A stretch of 64,000 nt of DNA from a virus. The stretch's first letter is position 1, and each line of letters begins with the position of its first letter. The stretch spans positions 1 to 64,000 of IMG/VR virus record IMGVR_UViG_3300045141_000143. The stretch is one strand, 5' to 3'. Below the pieces are notes generated by a model, which searched no databases, was not told where the DNA came from, and saw only the letters and a list, made by a program, of their open reading frames with translations. Position numbers and translations under genes: made by a program. Positions 5,839 to 13,166 of this stretch are shown piece after piece.

Positions 5839-6951
5839 ATGGCTGCTACGAAGAAGAAGGCGGCACGCAAACCCTCGCGTGCTTTGAACGCTGCCAAGCC
5901 ACCGAAGAAGGCGGCGAACGGCGTGGAAAAGGTGAAGCCGGAGCCGAAGGCGCCAGTGTGGGAGACCATGCTGCTGCCGGTGCCGTTGCTGATGGCGGCC
6001 GAGAGCATCGCCGCGAAGGCCGACAAAGAGCGGGTCGGACTACAAGGCGTTATGCTTCACCAGAAGGACGGTGGCGCAGGGCGGATCGTCGGCAGCGACG
6101 GAACGCGGCTGTTCGTCGGTTCCTTCCCGGTGGGGTCGAAGCCTCCGACCTGGCTCAAGACTGGTTTGGTGCTGCCTCGTGAAGACCTGAAGGCCCGCGT
6201 GAACATGATCGCAAAGGTCGCCGGGAGTGAGGTCCAGATCAAGCACGCCAAAGGGGAAGCCTTCGCCTTCCTGAGCGACACCAACGACACCATGCTGTTT
6301 CGAGTGCAGTGCGGCGAGGTGACGGCGTTCCCTCCCTACGAGAACGTCTTCAACATCCAGTCGTTCTCCGACATGACGGAAGAGGGCGACATGGTGGAGA
6401 AGCGCGAATGGGAGCCGGTCGGCTTCAACTCGCGTCACCTGAAGCACGTTGGCGAGGTGGCCAAGATCCTCGAAGCGGGTATGCCGAAAGACAGCCGGGA
6501 AAAGAACGGCATGACGATCCGGGTGTTCGACAACGGGGAGCCGAGTGCGCCTCGCGTATTCGACTTCGTCGGATGGCCTGGTGCTCTGCTTGTGATCGCT
6601 GCGGTGCAGCTGACACAGACGGTGCTGCCGTTGCAGACCGCCAAGCTGCTCGCCCCGGCGGTCAAGCTGACACTGGCTGCGCTGCGGGCTCACGCAACCC
6701 GCTGGCTGGATGCGGCAACGAAGGCTGACGGCGAGGTCGCCAAGGCAGCTTGCTTGGCCAAGGCCCGAGGCTTCCAGGAGCGCGTAGCGGCTATCCTGGC
6801 GGTGACGCCTGATCTGGCTTCACCCGCGATCGGCACCGACGCCAAGCCGGAGCCGGAAGCTGAGGCAGAAGCCGAGCCAGTCCTGACGCGGGCTGAGAAG
6901 GCGGCTGCGACACGCAAGCGCAAGCAGGCTGCTGGCGCGACCGTGCACTAA
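5839..6951 (+). CDS. DnaN-like sliding clamp homologue
   Basis: 370 residues, ATG with CCAGGAGCC upstream. Residues 1-40 are a Lys/Ala-rich basic extension. Residues 41-258 look like sliding-clamp fold: GSDGTRLFVGSFP (85-97, cf. the TDGhRLa of DnaN), FAFLSD (142-147), VTAFPPYENVF (161-171, cf. FPdY), VGFNSRHLKHV (194-204) and the terminal FDFVGWPGALLVIAAVQL (241-258). This would be about two clamp domains rather than the three of bacterial DnaN, with an Ala/Glu-rich, probably disordered C-terminal extension (260-370). A clamp tethers polymerases and repair enzymes to DNA; three proteins of this phage carry QLxLF clamp-binding peptides. Function is inferred from pattern; fold prediction would settle it. 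Confidence 0.6.
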   Translation: MAATKKKAARKPSRALNAAKPPKKAANGVEKVKPEPKAPVWETMLLPVPLLMAAESIAAKADKERVGLQGVMLHQKDGGAGRIVGSDGTRLFVGSFPVGSKPPTWLKTGLVLPREDLKARVNMIAKVAGSEVQIKHAKGEAFAFLSDTNDTMLFRVQCGEVTAFPPYENVFNIQSFSDMTEEGDMVEKREWEPVGFNSRHLKHVGEVAKILEAGMPKDSREKNGMTIRVFDNGEPSAPRVFDFVGWPGALLVIAAVQLTQTVLPLQTAKLLAPAVKLTLAALRAHATRWLDAATKADGEVAKAACLAKARGFQERVAAILAVTPDLASPAIGTDAKPEPEAEAEAEPVLTRAEKAAATRKRKQAAGATVH

Positions 6952-7091
6952 GCGGGGAACAGGGATGCGGCCAGTGGAGGTTGGCCGCATCCCCCGCCGA
7001 CTGGTCTTGCACCAGGTCGGCACGCTGGCTGCGCACCCGCGGTTCGCGGTGGCGTTATAGTGCGTTTCGCACATTCCTAACAGGGGGACAA
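6952..7091 (+). other. Intergenic region with two hairpins
   Basis: GGGATGCGGCCA (6962-6973) pairs with TGGCCGCATCCC (6982-6993), a perfect 12-bp stem. A second stem runs 6996-7021 (GCCGAC-TGGT against ACCA-GGTCGGC, one bulge). The GGATGC/GCATCC outer stem resembles stem I of the three-copy element, so this may be a diverged fourth copy. GTGCGTTTCGCAC at 7060-7072 is a third small hairpin, and CAGGGGGACAA provides the ribosome site for 7092. Confidence 0.55.
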
Positions 7092-7955
7092 ATGACAGTC
7101 ATCGGGACTGGCATAAGTTGGACGAACTCAACGTGGGGCCTCGCAACAGGATGCGACAAAGTGTCCGCCGGTTGTGACCACTGCTACGCTGAGGAGATCG
7201 TGGGTCGCTGGGACTTCGGTCACACCTTCGATCAAGTGAAGCTCCACCTCGAAAGACTACCTCACGTCAGACGGTTCAAGCCGTTGCCTGATGGTCAGGG
7301 CGGCTTCAACCCGCACATGGTCTTCGTCAACAGCATGAGCGACTTCTGGCACGATGCAATCTCCAACGAGGTCATCTATCAGATCCTCGATGTGATGGAG
7401 GCCAACCGGCACGTTGTGTTCCAGATCCTCACGAAGCGGCCGATCAGAGCCCGCAGGCTGCTGACTGGTCGTTACGGCGGCAAGGGCATACCGTCACACA
7501 TCTGGATCGGCGTATCGGCTGAGGATAACCGGGTGGCCAAGCGGCTAGACATCATGCGGACGATTAAGCAGCGCTGTGGTGGCGGGACGTTCTTTGTCAG
7601 CGTAGAGCCCATCGTCGGGCCTACAGATCAGATCGACTTCGCTGACATGGACTGGATCATCACCGGGGGCGAAAGCGGGCCAAAGGCACGGACGATGGAA
7701 CGACCGTGGCTGATGAGTGTGCTGGACACGCAGACTGCGCCGATCTGGCACAAGCAGAGCGGCACTGTGCGAAGCCACCCGAACATCGACAAAGTCCCAA
7801 GCCGCTACCTCAAACCTGCCGATCAGTTCCGCTGGCTCCGCGACAACGGATGGGAGCTGCTGCCGCAAGAGAAAGGCGGCGCCACGGCGGATCGGATGAC
7901 GTGGCGGCATCTGCCGCAAGCCTACTACGACCTGAAACAAGCAATGGCTGCGTGA
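7092..7955 (+). CDS. Phage Gp37/Gp68-like protein (DUF5131)
   Basis: 287 residues. N-terminal ISWTNSTWGLATGCDKVSAG followed by CDHCYAE gives the hallmark C-x6-C-x2-C cluster of DUF5131, a family related to radical-SAM-like three-cysteine proteins. Further family marks: HMVFVNSMSDFWHDAI, FQILTKRP, IWIGVSAED, VSVEPIVGP and WIITGGESGP. Length is normal. Biochemistry is unknown; members are widespread in phages and mobile elements. Start chosen at 7092 because of the site CAGGGGGACAA. The gene is separated from both neighbours and may have its own promoter in the hairpin-rich gap upstream. Confidence 0.85.
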   Translation: MTVIGTGISWTNSTWGLATGCDKVSAGCDHCYAEEIVGRWDFGHTFDQVKLHLERLPHVRRFKPLPDGQGGFNPHMVFVNSMSDFWHDAISNEVIYQILDVMEANRHVVFQILTKRPIRARRLLTGRYGGKGIPSHIWIGVSAEDNRVAKRLDIMRTIKQRCGGGTFFVSVEPIVGPTDQIDFADMDWIITGGESGPKARTMERPWLMSVLDTQTAPIWHKQSGTVRSHPNIDKVPSRYLKPADQFRWLRDNGWELLPQEKGGATADRMTWRHLPQAYYDLKQAMAA

Positions 7956-7967
7956 TTGGAGAAATCA

Positions 7968-8267
7968 ATGAGCGACGAACTATTGGTAGACATCGGCATG
8001 ATGCTGGCGGCGCTACCCCGCCCAATGAACTCGGACGAAGTGAGACGGTTCGCAAACGATCTGGTGAACAAATCCGTGGATCAATCGCCTCTGTCCATCG
8101 CCTCACTGGCTTGGATCGAACTAGAACCGCGAGGAGGCAACCTGGACCAAGCTGAAGCTCTGGCGACAGCCGTCCTCAATGTCGTGGACCCGAAGAGAGG
8201 TCTCTCACTGAGTGCGGCACGAAAGATCATCGGAGCTATCTGGGCTGGCACCACGCTGATGAAGTGA
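7968..8267 (+). CDS. Small hypothetical protein
   Basis: 99 residues, ATG 7968 preceded by TTGGAGAAATCA, the same leader type as genes 8365 and 9140. Predicted largely helical, with leucine- and alanine-rich segments. No motif or family recognised. Lies 12 bases after the DUF5131 gene, so probably co-transcribed with it; a perfect 10-bp hairpin with a GCAA loop follows. Confidence 0.6.
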   Translation: MSDELLVDIGMMLAALPRPMNSDEVRRFANDLVNKSVDQSPLSIASLAWIELEPRGGNLDQAEALATAVLNVVDPKRGLSLSAARKIIGAIWAGTTLMK

Positions 8268-8276
8268 AGCACCGAA

Positions 8277-8364
8277 CAGGAGGCGAGCAATCGCCTCCTG
8301 ATCCGTGCCTCACAGCACGTCGGGCCGGCGATACCCGGCAACTGCGCATTTGGAGAAATGCAAC
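8277..8364 (+). other. GCAA-loop hairpin and GCGCATTTGGAGAA leader
   Basis: CAGGAGGCGA (8277-8286), GCAA (8287-8290), TCGCCTCCTG (8291-8300) is a perfect 10-bp stem closed by a GNRA tetraloop. A second small stem, GCCGG/CCGGC, follows near 8325-8340, then CTGCGCATTTGGAGAAATGCAAC before the ATG at 8365. Confidence 0.65.
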
Positions 8365-9078
8365 ATGGCTACGAAGACGAAGAAGAAGGCTGCGGCCACA
8401 CCGCCGCAGCCGGTCGAGCCTGAGTCGCGGGAAGCGGTGCTGGCTGCGATCGTCAAGCTCTGCGATCGGTTTGATCGCCAGATGCTTGAGACTCGTGGTG
8501 AGACGATGAACCTGGCCTTCGGCCACTACGGCAGGAACACCCCGATGGGCGATCTCCGCGATGAGATGCGGGCGCTGGACATCGTGCTGGACAAGTTCCT
8601 GACCGCCGAGGAGGACGCGCAGGACATCGTGCTCAAGGCGATCTCCATCGAGCCGGGGATCGTTCCAACCTGGTCGCGGGCGGGCACGTTCCTGATCTGG
8701 ATGGGCAAGACGCCCTTCCGGTGCGAGTGGGGCGGCTTTCCCTACCCGTACGCCAGCTTCGCAGCAGCCGACCCACGGATGCCGTTCCCAAGCTCCGATG
8801 GTGTGATGCGATGCACGACGGTCATTGAGCGTATGCAGAGGACGCCGGCCGATGTCTGCCGTTCTGATCTGCTGGTGTCTTCGCAAAGGATCAGCTGGAG
8901 ACGAAACAAGAAGGAACCGACCTTCAGCTTCGTCCCGCTGGACCCTGCTACCCGAGCAGACGTAACGTCCTATCGGGACAGTAACGAATGGCTACGCAAG
9001 GCCATCGCGAAAGGCCCTGTTGAGCCAATCCCGATGCCGGATCATCTGCACGCGATCCCGCTGGCTCTCGCTTTCTAA
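8365..9078 (+). CDS. Hypothetical protein with basic N-terminal tail
   Basis: 237 residues. N-terminus MATKTKKKAAATPPQP is basic and disordered, similar in style to the clamp-like protein at 5839. Residues 30-110 are helical (LDIVLDKFLTAEEDAQDIVL). A compact aromatic region follows (FLIWMGKTPFRCEWGGFPYPY). No recognised family. It shares the GCGCATTTGGAGAA leader with 9140, suggesting common regulation or duplication of the 5' region. Confidence 0.55.
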   Translation: MATKTKKKAAATPPQPVEPESREAVLAAIVKLCDRFDRQMLETRGETMNLAFGHYGRNTPMGDLRDEMRALDIVLDKFLTAEEDAQDIVLKAISIEPGIVPTWSRAGTFLIWMGKTPFRCEWGGFPYPYASFAAADPRMPFPSSDGVMRCTTVIERMQRTPADVCRSDLLVSSQRISWRRNKKEPTFSFVPLDPATRADVTSYRDSNEWLRKAIAKGPVEPIPMPDHLHAIPLALAF

Positions 9079-9087
9079 ACCGCCTGC

Positions 9088-9139
9088 CGTTGTGGCCGGG
9101 ACGTTCCCGGTCACAACGCTGCGCATTGGAGAACTACAA
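9088..9139 (+). other. Long hairpin and GCGCATTGGAGAA leader
   Basis: CGTTGTGGCCGGG (9088-9100) pairs with CCCGGTCACAACG (9106-9118) with one G-T pair, loop ACGTT. CTGCGCATTGGAGAACTACAA follows, nearly identical to the leader at 8341-8364. Confidence 0.65.
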
Positions 9140-9589
9140 ATGAGCGAGGATCTCATCACCATCGGCAACGATGGTCAGACGATCACCAACACGGACTACT
9201 GGCAGCACCCATACGCCGCAAAAGGCTTGTTCTTCCTATCGACCAACGCCGGATGCCTGCGTCTGCTTGTGCCCCAGCCGCATGTCCACCTGATACCGGA
9301 GATGACCAACAACGTCCGCGAGGTCGTGCTGACCAGGGGGAAGATGGAGGGCAAAGACGACGTGGTCGAGATCATGTTCGAGGACGGAAGTGACGCGCCG
9401 TTCAGCCTGCATCTCGATCCCGGCCAGCTTGATCGGCGATGGACCAAGCAGGACGAAGGGTCGCAGTGCGTCTTTGCGGTCTACACAGAGGGACCAGCCA
9501 AGGTCGCTGAGTTCACGCGCTGCTTCCTCCGACGGGCGTCGCGCCTGCCGCACATGAAGCCCTGGAAGGGGAGTGAGCGCCATGAGTGA
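9140..9589 (+). CDS. Conserved phage hypothetical protein
   Basis: 149 residues. Central NAGCLRLLVPQPHV, then VVLTRGKMEG, then VEIMFEDGSDAPFSLHLD; this strand-rich pattern (NaG-lRLlvP, GkdaiEimFED-sd-Pf-lHl) recurs in alphaproteobacterial phage proteins without known function. Overlaps the next gene by 8 bases. Start supported by TTGGAGAA. Confidence 0.6.
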   Translation: MSEDLITIGNDGQTITNTDYWQHPYAAKGLFFLSTNAGCLRLLVPQPHVHLIPEMTNNVREVVLTRGKMEGKDDVVEIMFEDGSDAPFSLHLDPGQLDRRWTKQDEGSQCVFAVYTEGPAKVAEFTRCFLRRASRLPHMKPWKGSERHE

Positions 9590-9830
9590 CGATGCAGAAC
9601 GTGCACGCCTGCGGGCGCTGCCAGTCACACGAACCACCAAGCTGCTCGTCATGAACAGCGGCGTTAGGGAGTGGGTGAGCAACGGACGCTTGTTCACCGT
9701 GATCGGCAAGCCACGCCCGCACCGCATCGATGAGGATGATCCGTCTATCTACGGCCACCAGCTGCTGGGCCACGAAGGCGAGCGTGCCTGGATGGTGACT
9801 GTGGAGATCAGGGGAGATCAGGGAAGGTAG
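9582..9830 (+). CDS. Small hypothetical protein
   Basis: 82 residues, ATG 9582 with GGAAGGGGAG upstream, overlapping 9140-9589. No recognised family. Its 3' end overlaps the end of the leftward gene at 9818 by 13 bases, so the accessory operon and the replication operon meet tail to tail here without an obvious intrinsic terminator. Confidence 0.55.
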   Translation: MSDDAERARLRALPVTRTTKLLVMNSGVREWVSNGRLFTVIGKPRPHRIDEDDPSIYGHQLLGHEGERAWMVTVEIRGDQGR

Positions 9831-10132
9831 TTGACCTCGATGCCGCCAACACGCGCGATGATCTTGCGCGCTGTTGGCGCATCAACGCCGCTGGCGATCA
9901 CGCACACCGGCATCCAAGTTTCATCGACGCCCTCAACGTCGAACCACGGCGCGAAAGGGTCGGTCTTGCCCGCCACATACACCTGCATCTCGTTGTTGCG
10001 CACCAACCGATAGCGGTTCGTCGCTGCCAGGACGACGGGAGCAGGCGGTGTGGGGTTAGGCGACCACGCGACTGCGACCGGCTCCGGCTCCGCGAACAGC
10101 GAGAGCTGAGGTTTAAGCCTCGCCGTCGGCAC
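9818..10132 (-). CDS. Small protein with N-terminal QLSLF clamp-binding motif
   Basis: 104 residues from GTG 10132 (no in-frame ATG ahead of the conserved part). Residues 5-15 read RLKPQLSLFAE; QLSLF is the textbook bacterial beta-clamp binding pentapeptide. The remainder (residues 35-104) is a small alpha/beta domain with YVAGKTDPFAPWFDVEGVDE and ARKIIARVGGIEVNYLP. Family not recognised. It is the last gene of the leftward operon and overlaps the Calx-beta gene by 20 bases. I infer clamp tethering, possibly linked to the phage clamp-like protein. Confidence 0.55.
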   Translation of the reverse strand: MPTARLKPQLSLFAEPEPVAVAWSPNPTPPAPVVLAATNRYRLVRNNEMQVYVAGKTDPFAPWFDVEGVDETWMPVCVIASGVDAPTARKIIARVGGIEVNYLP

Positions 10133-10781
10133 GCGCCTGCCACGCCGCGAGATAGGCTTCCTGGAACGCCTGGATCGACGCGAACCACTGCCCGTTTGGC
10201 TCCAGTATCGAGCCGTCCGGTCCCATGTGACCCCACCACGCATTGCCCGCTGGCGTCTCCAGCAGCAGCGCCGTCGATGTCTCCGGGCTGCCAGCGATGC
10301 GCCACGCCGTGACATACATCTGCTTGATCCAGCAATTGTCATGCGACGGGCCAGCGGTCGCATCGCGCGGCTCGATGGAAACGACCATGTGCTGCGCGGC
10401 CGCGGGCACGTAGTGGGCTGGCTCATTGACGATGATCGACGAGGCACTCGCCACACCAATCGAGCAGTTCACCGGGCTCGACAACTGCACCGAGAACGAC
10501 TCGTCCTGCTCGAAGACCGTGTCGCCAGAGACAGCAACGATGATCTGCGCCGTGGCCTCCCCGACATCGAAGGTGATGACGCCAGACGGCAGCACGCCGC
10601 CAACAAAGTCCTCCGGCTGGGTGTCGCCGGCGAGGACTGCCCACGCAGCACTCGACACACCCGACTGATCCCCTGACCGCGTCACCGTGAAGGTGAACAG
10701 GGTGTCGCCAGTGTCGCCCTCGACTTTCGCCGTCTGGTCCGCCGCTATGTCGATCCGGGGTGTCGGTGCTCTGCCGCTCAT
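10113..10781 (-). CDS. Calx-beta domain protein
   Basis: 222 residues. Residues 10-105 match a Calx-beta repeat: VEGDTGDTLFTFTVTRSGD, then a DFVGGVLPSGVITFDVGE strand pair, then IIVAVSGDTVFEQDESFSVQL. Such domains bind calcium and occur in surface adhesins and phage structural proteins. The C-terminal half (PSHDNCWIKQ, AGNAWWGHMGPDGS) is unassigned. No signal peptide or membrane segment. Unusual in being encoded among replication genes, far from the structural operon and in overlap with both neighbours. Confidence 0.7.
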   Translation of the reverse strand: MSGRAPTPRIDIAADQTAKVEGDTGDTLFTFTVTRSGDQSGVSSAAWAVLAGDTQPEDFVGGVLPSGVITFDVGEATAQIIVAVSGDTVFEQDESFSVQLSSPVNCSIGVASASSIIVNEPAHYVPAAAQHMVVSIEPRDATAGPSHDNCWIKQMYVTAWRIAGSPETSTALLLETPAGNAWWGHMGPDGSILEPNGQWFASIQAFQEAYLAAWQARADGEA

Positions 10782-11410
10782 TGGTTCTCGTCCCCTCGCA
10801 GCACCAGGCCGATGTATGTGACCCGCGATCCCTTGTTGCCCGTCGCCTGCCATCGCTTGACGATGGTCACGCGCATCATCCGGCACACTTCCCCCAACGC
10901 CCTCTCGATCAGATCGCTGCGCGCCGCTCCCATACCAGGGAGATGCGTCTTCACGCGCGCCAGCTTCGCCATCGCCTTGCCGAGCCCGCCCATGTTCATC
11001 TTCAACCCGAGCCCTTCGGTCAGCACCACGCCGATGATCTCCTTTGGCTCGACAGGCCTCCTCGCGGCTATTAGGTAGAGCTGCTCCCACGGAGACCCGT
11101 GAGCATCGAGGTCGAAGATGTTGTAATCCCGCAGATCGATCGCACGCAGCACGCGCCGGTTATCAGCCTTCGCGAAGGCCATACGTTGGTCGTCTGGATA
11201 CCAGGCGGTGTTGTCGCAACCGACATATTTGCCAGCGCGGGACCACACCGCTTTGAACATCTCGCCTTCACCAGCGAACGCATCGAACACCGACGCGGCC
11301 TCCGCGCCGATCTCGTCCAGCACGCTGCCACGGATCTTGGCCTTCGCTGGCGCAGCCGCCTTCGAGTTGTCGCGCTTGCCGTAGCGCAGCAGGTCTTGCG
11401 AGATGTCCAT
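10778..11410 (-). CDS. SAM-dependent methyltransferase-fold protein
   Basis: 210 residues. SVFDAFAGEGEM at 40-51 is a good motif I of a Rossmann methyltransferase, YVGCDNTAW (62-70) fits motif II, and YNIFDLDAHGSPWEQL supplies the middle strand with an acidic patch. No clear NPPY or PC catalytic motif, so substrate is open (DNA, RNA or protein). The start at 11410 abuts the next methyltransferase gene by a one-base overlap; the pair may act together. Confidence 0.6.
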   Translation of the reverse strand: MDISQDLLRYGKRDNSKAAAPAKAKIRGSVLDEIGAEAASVFDAFAGEGEMFKAVWSRAGKYVGCDNTAWYPDDQRMAFAKADNRRVLRAIDLRDYNIFDLDAHGSPWEQLYLIAARRPVEPKEIIGVVLTEGLGLKMNMGGLGKAMAKLARVKTHLPGMGAARSDLIERALGEVCRMMRVTIVKRWQATGNKGSRVTYIGLVLRGDENQ

Positions 11411-11970
11411 CAGGCAGTCTCGAAGTAGAACAGTTCGCTCTCGACGCTGGTAGGCACCAGGGCGATCACGTCGTGATGGATCTTGCAGACGTAGGCTCCC
11501 TCCTTTGCCTTCGCCTTTACCTGATCGAACGTCGGACAGGCCGGATGTGGCGTGTCCGGCATGAAGCAATGCGCGTCATCGATCAGAACGAAATGTGCAT
11601 ACGGCGACGCATTGATGGCGGCGAGTTCCTCAAGCACTGGCCAGTCGTCCTTCTCGCCGAACAATCCTGGCGCTGCGTGCGCGTCGAGCCAGAACAGCGC
11701 GGGTCCGTCGAGCGATGCCACGACCCCTGGCAGCACTGCCCGCGTGTCGCCTGTGAAGAATTCGACGTTGCTATGCTCGGCGCAGGCAGCAAGCGCAGCA
11801 TCTTGGAACTCCAGGCTGCTGTCGATCGTCACGACACGCCTGAAACGCTGTGCCGCCCAGAGCGTACTCTCCCCCTCGAAAGTTCCCGTCTCGACCAGGG
11901 TCGTCATGCCGTAGCGCCGCTGCAGGTGTTCGACGAAACTGGCAATCGGGGCGTGACTCAGCGTTGTCAT
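11410..11970 (-). CDS. SAM-dependent methyltransferase-fold protein
   Basis: 186 residues. LVETGTFEGEST (25-36) is motif I, VVTIDSSLEF (46-55) motif II, FFTGDT, and ALFWLDAHAAPG with HFVLIDDAHCF complete a class I methyltransferase core like that of small-molecule or sugar O-methyltransferases. Second of two adjacent methyltransferase-fold genes; no target-recognition domain is visible. Overlaps the coiled-coil gene by 4 bases. Confidence 0.7.
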   Translation of the reverse strand: MTTLSHAPIASFVEHLQRRYGMTTLVETGTFEGESTLWAAQRFRRVVTIDSSLEFQDAALAACAEHSNVEFFTGDTRAVLPGVVASLDGPALFWLDAHAAPGLFGEKDDWPVLEELAAINASPYAHFVLIDDAHCFMPDTPHPACPTFDQVKAKAKEGAYVCKIHHDVIALVPTSVESELFYFETA

Positions 11971-12230
11971 CGGTCTCTCGCTCCCAGCAGCGCCCGCACA
12001 TGCGCGGTCCGCAAGTCGCGCTCGGCAAGCAGCTTATCGATGAGGGCCTGCTGCACGCCGGTCCTACGCACGAGGCGGTCTCGCTCCTCCTCAGCCGCCT
12101 GTAGTTGCCGGTTGATCTCATCCGCCGCCTGCTCGGCCAGACACACCGCTTCTCGGTGAACGTGATAGCTCACGCTGACCTGCGGCGCGGCGCTGACTAT
12201 CTGCGCCTGGTCGCATTTTTCATCGTTCAT
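11967..12230 (-). CDS. Small coiled-coil protein
   Basis: 87 residues. Residues 25-80 form a heptad-rich charged helix (EINRQLQAAEEERDRLVRR) and probably a coiled coil; the N-terminus is short and unremarkable. No family recognised. Sits between the ParB-like gene (1-base gap) and a methyltransferase gene (4-base overlap). Confidence 0.6.
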   Translation of the reverse strand: MNDEKCDQAQIVSAAPQVSVSYHVHREAVCLAEQAADEINRQLQAAEEERDRLVRRTGVQQALIDKLLAERDLRTAHVRALLGARDR

Positions 12231-12231
12231 C

Positions 12232-12840
12232 TCAGGTGTCCTCCACCGTGCCGATCTCCACCGTGATCGCCGGATACTCGACGAGCAGTTCCTTCATGCG
12301 CTGCAGCACGACAGCCTGTTCCGCGAGCGGCCCGCGCACCGCCAGCCAGAAATGGTCGGTCACGTTGGAGGTCTCGATCTCGTAGACTTCGATGTCGTCC
12401 ACGCCGGTCTGATCGAACAGCTTGCTGGCCTCCTCGACGGAATAGCCGGTCGCAAGCCAGTCGCCCTCGCTGATGTCTTTCATCAGGTCGGCGACGCGCC
12501 GGTCATCCAGTTCGGACAGCGCGGCCAGGCGGTCGTCGGCCAGCATGATCCGGTCCGCGGCGTGCTGGTCGACATCGAGGAACAGCACCGCGATTTCCGT
12601 CCAGCCGAGACGGCGCGCGGCGGTATGCACCCCATGTCCGGCTATCAGCATCCGGTTGGCCTTGCGCGCTAGCAGCGGCCGCGTCTGCCGGTCCAGCCGC
12701 AGCGCCGCCATCAGGCGGTTGATCTGGTCTTCGCTGTGCTTGTTCGGGTTCTTCGGGTTCGGCCGCAAGTCGCCGATCGGCACCAGCTCCACGATAGGAG
12801 CCTCGCGGGTGGCAGGCGACAGCGTAGCAGCGCGGGCCAT
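12232..12840 (-). CDS. ParB/sulfiredoxin-fold protein
   Basis: 202 residues from ATG 12840. ELVPIGDLRPNPKNPNKHSE, then LMAALRLDR, PLLARKANRMLIAGHGVHTAARRLGW and ADDRLAALSEL are the classical N-terminal ParB-like nuclease or CTPase fold (GHGR-type box here GHGVHTAARRLG). Phage homologues usually lie beside DNA methyltransferases, as here, and may act in DNA modification or segregation. There is no ParB central helix-turn-helix domain; the C-terminal region (130-202) is family specific. Overlaps the upstream gene by one base. Confidence 0.8.
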   Translation of the reverse strand: MARAATLSPATREAPIVELVPIGDLRPNPKNPNKHSEDQINRLMAALRLDRQTRPLLARKANRMLIAGHGVHTAARRLGWTEIAVLFLDVDQHAADRIMLADDRLAALSELDDRRVADLMKDISEGDWLATGYSVEEASKLFDQTGVDDIEVYEIETSNVTDHFWLAVRGPLAEQAVVLQRMKELLVEYPAITVEIGTVEDT

Positions 12841-13166
12841 TACCGCAGGAAGTCCATCATCGCGGCGTAGCTCGGCCATTCGCCGACGACCCACGATTCG
12901 GAGACCGAACACACCCCGGCCTTCGCATCGAGGACATGCCAGCACGCCTCAAGGCGCACGGTTTCGGTCTCGTCGAACGCGGTGAAGTAAGGGAAGCCGT
13001 GGTCGAACTCGCCGTCGACCACCGGCAGCATGGGGCCTTCGACGATCAGCTCCACCTGGCCGTCCGGGTGGTCAGCCCGGCGCGCACGGATGCGATGCTC
13101 TGGCGGCAGCACTCGCTCGAAACGGCCTTCCATCTCCCGATGACACAGGGCGATTATCGCGCGCAT
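12840..13166 (-). CDS. Hypothetical protein
   Basis: 108 residues. Beta-rich pattern (VLPPEHRIRARRADHP, VELIVEGPMLPVVDGEF) with a C-terminal WVVGEWPSYAAMMDFLR. No recognised family. Overlaps the genes on both sides (1 base with the ParB-like gene, 13 bases with the next). Confidence 0.55.
   Translation of the reverse strand: MRAIIALCHREMEGRFERVLPPEHRIRARRADHPDGQVELIVEGPMLPVVDGEFDHGFPYFTAFDETETVRLEACWHVLDAKAGVCSVSESWVVGEWPSYAAMMDFLR

Noticed and set aside
9818-9830. Missing terminator at the convergent gene end
   Set aside because: I searched for a hairpin with T-run around the 13-base overlap and saw none, so no terminator was annotated.
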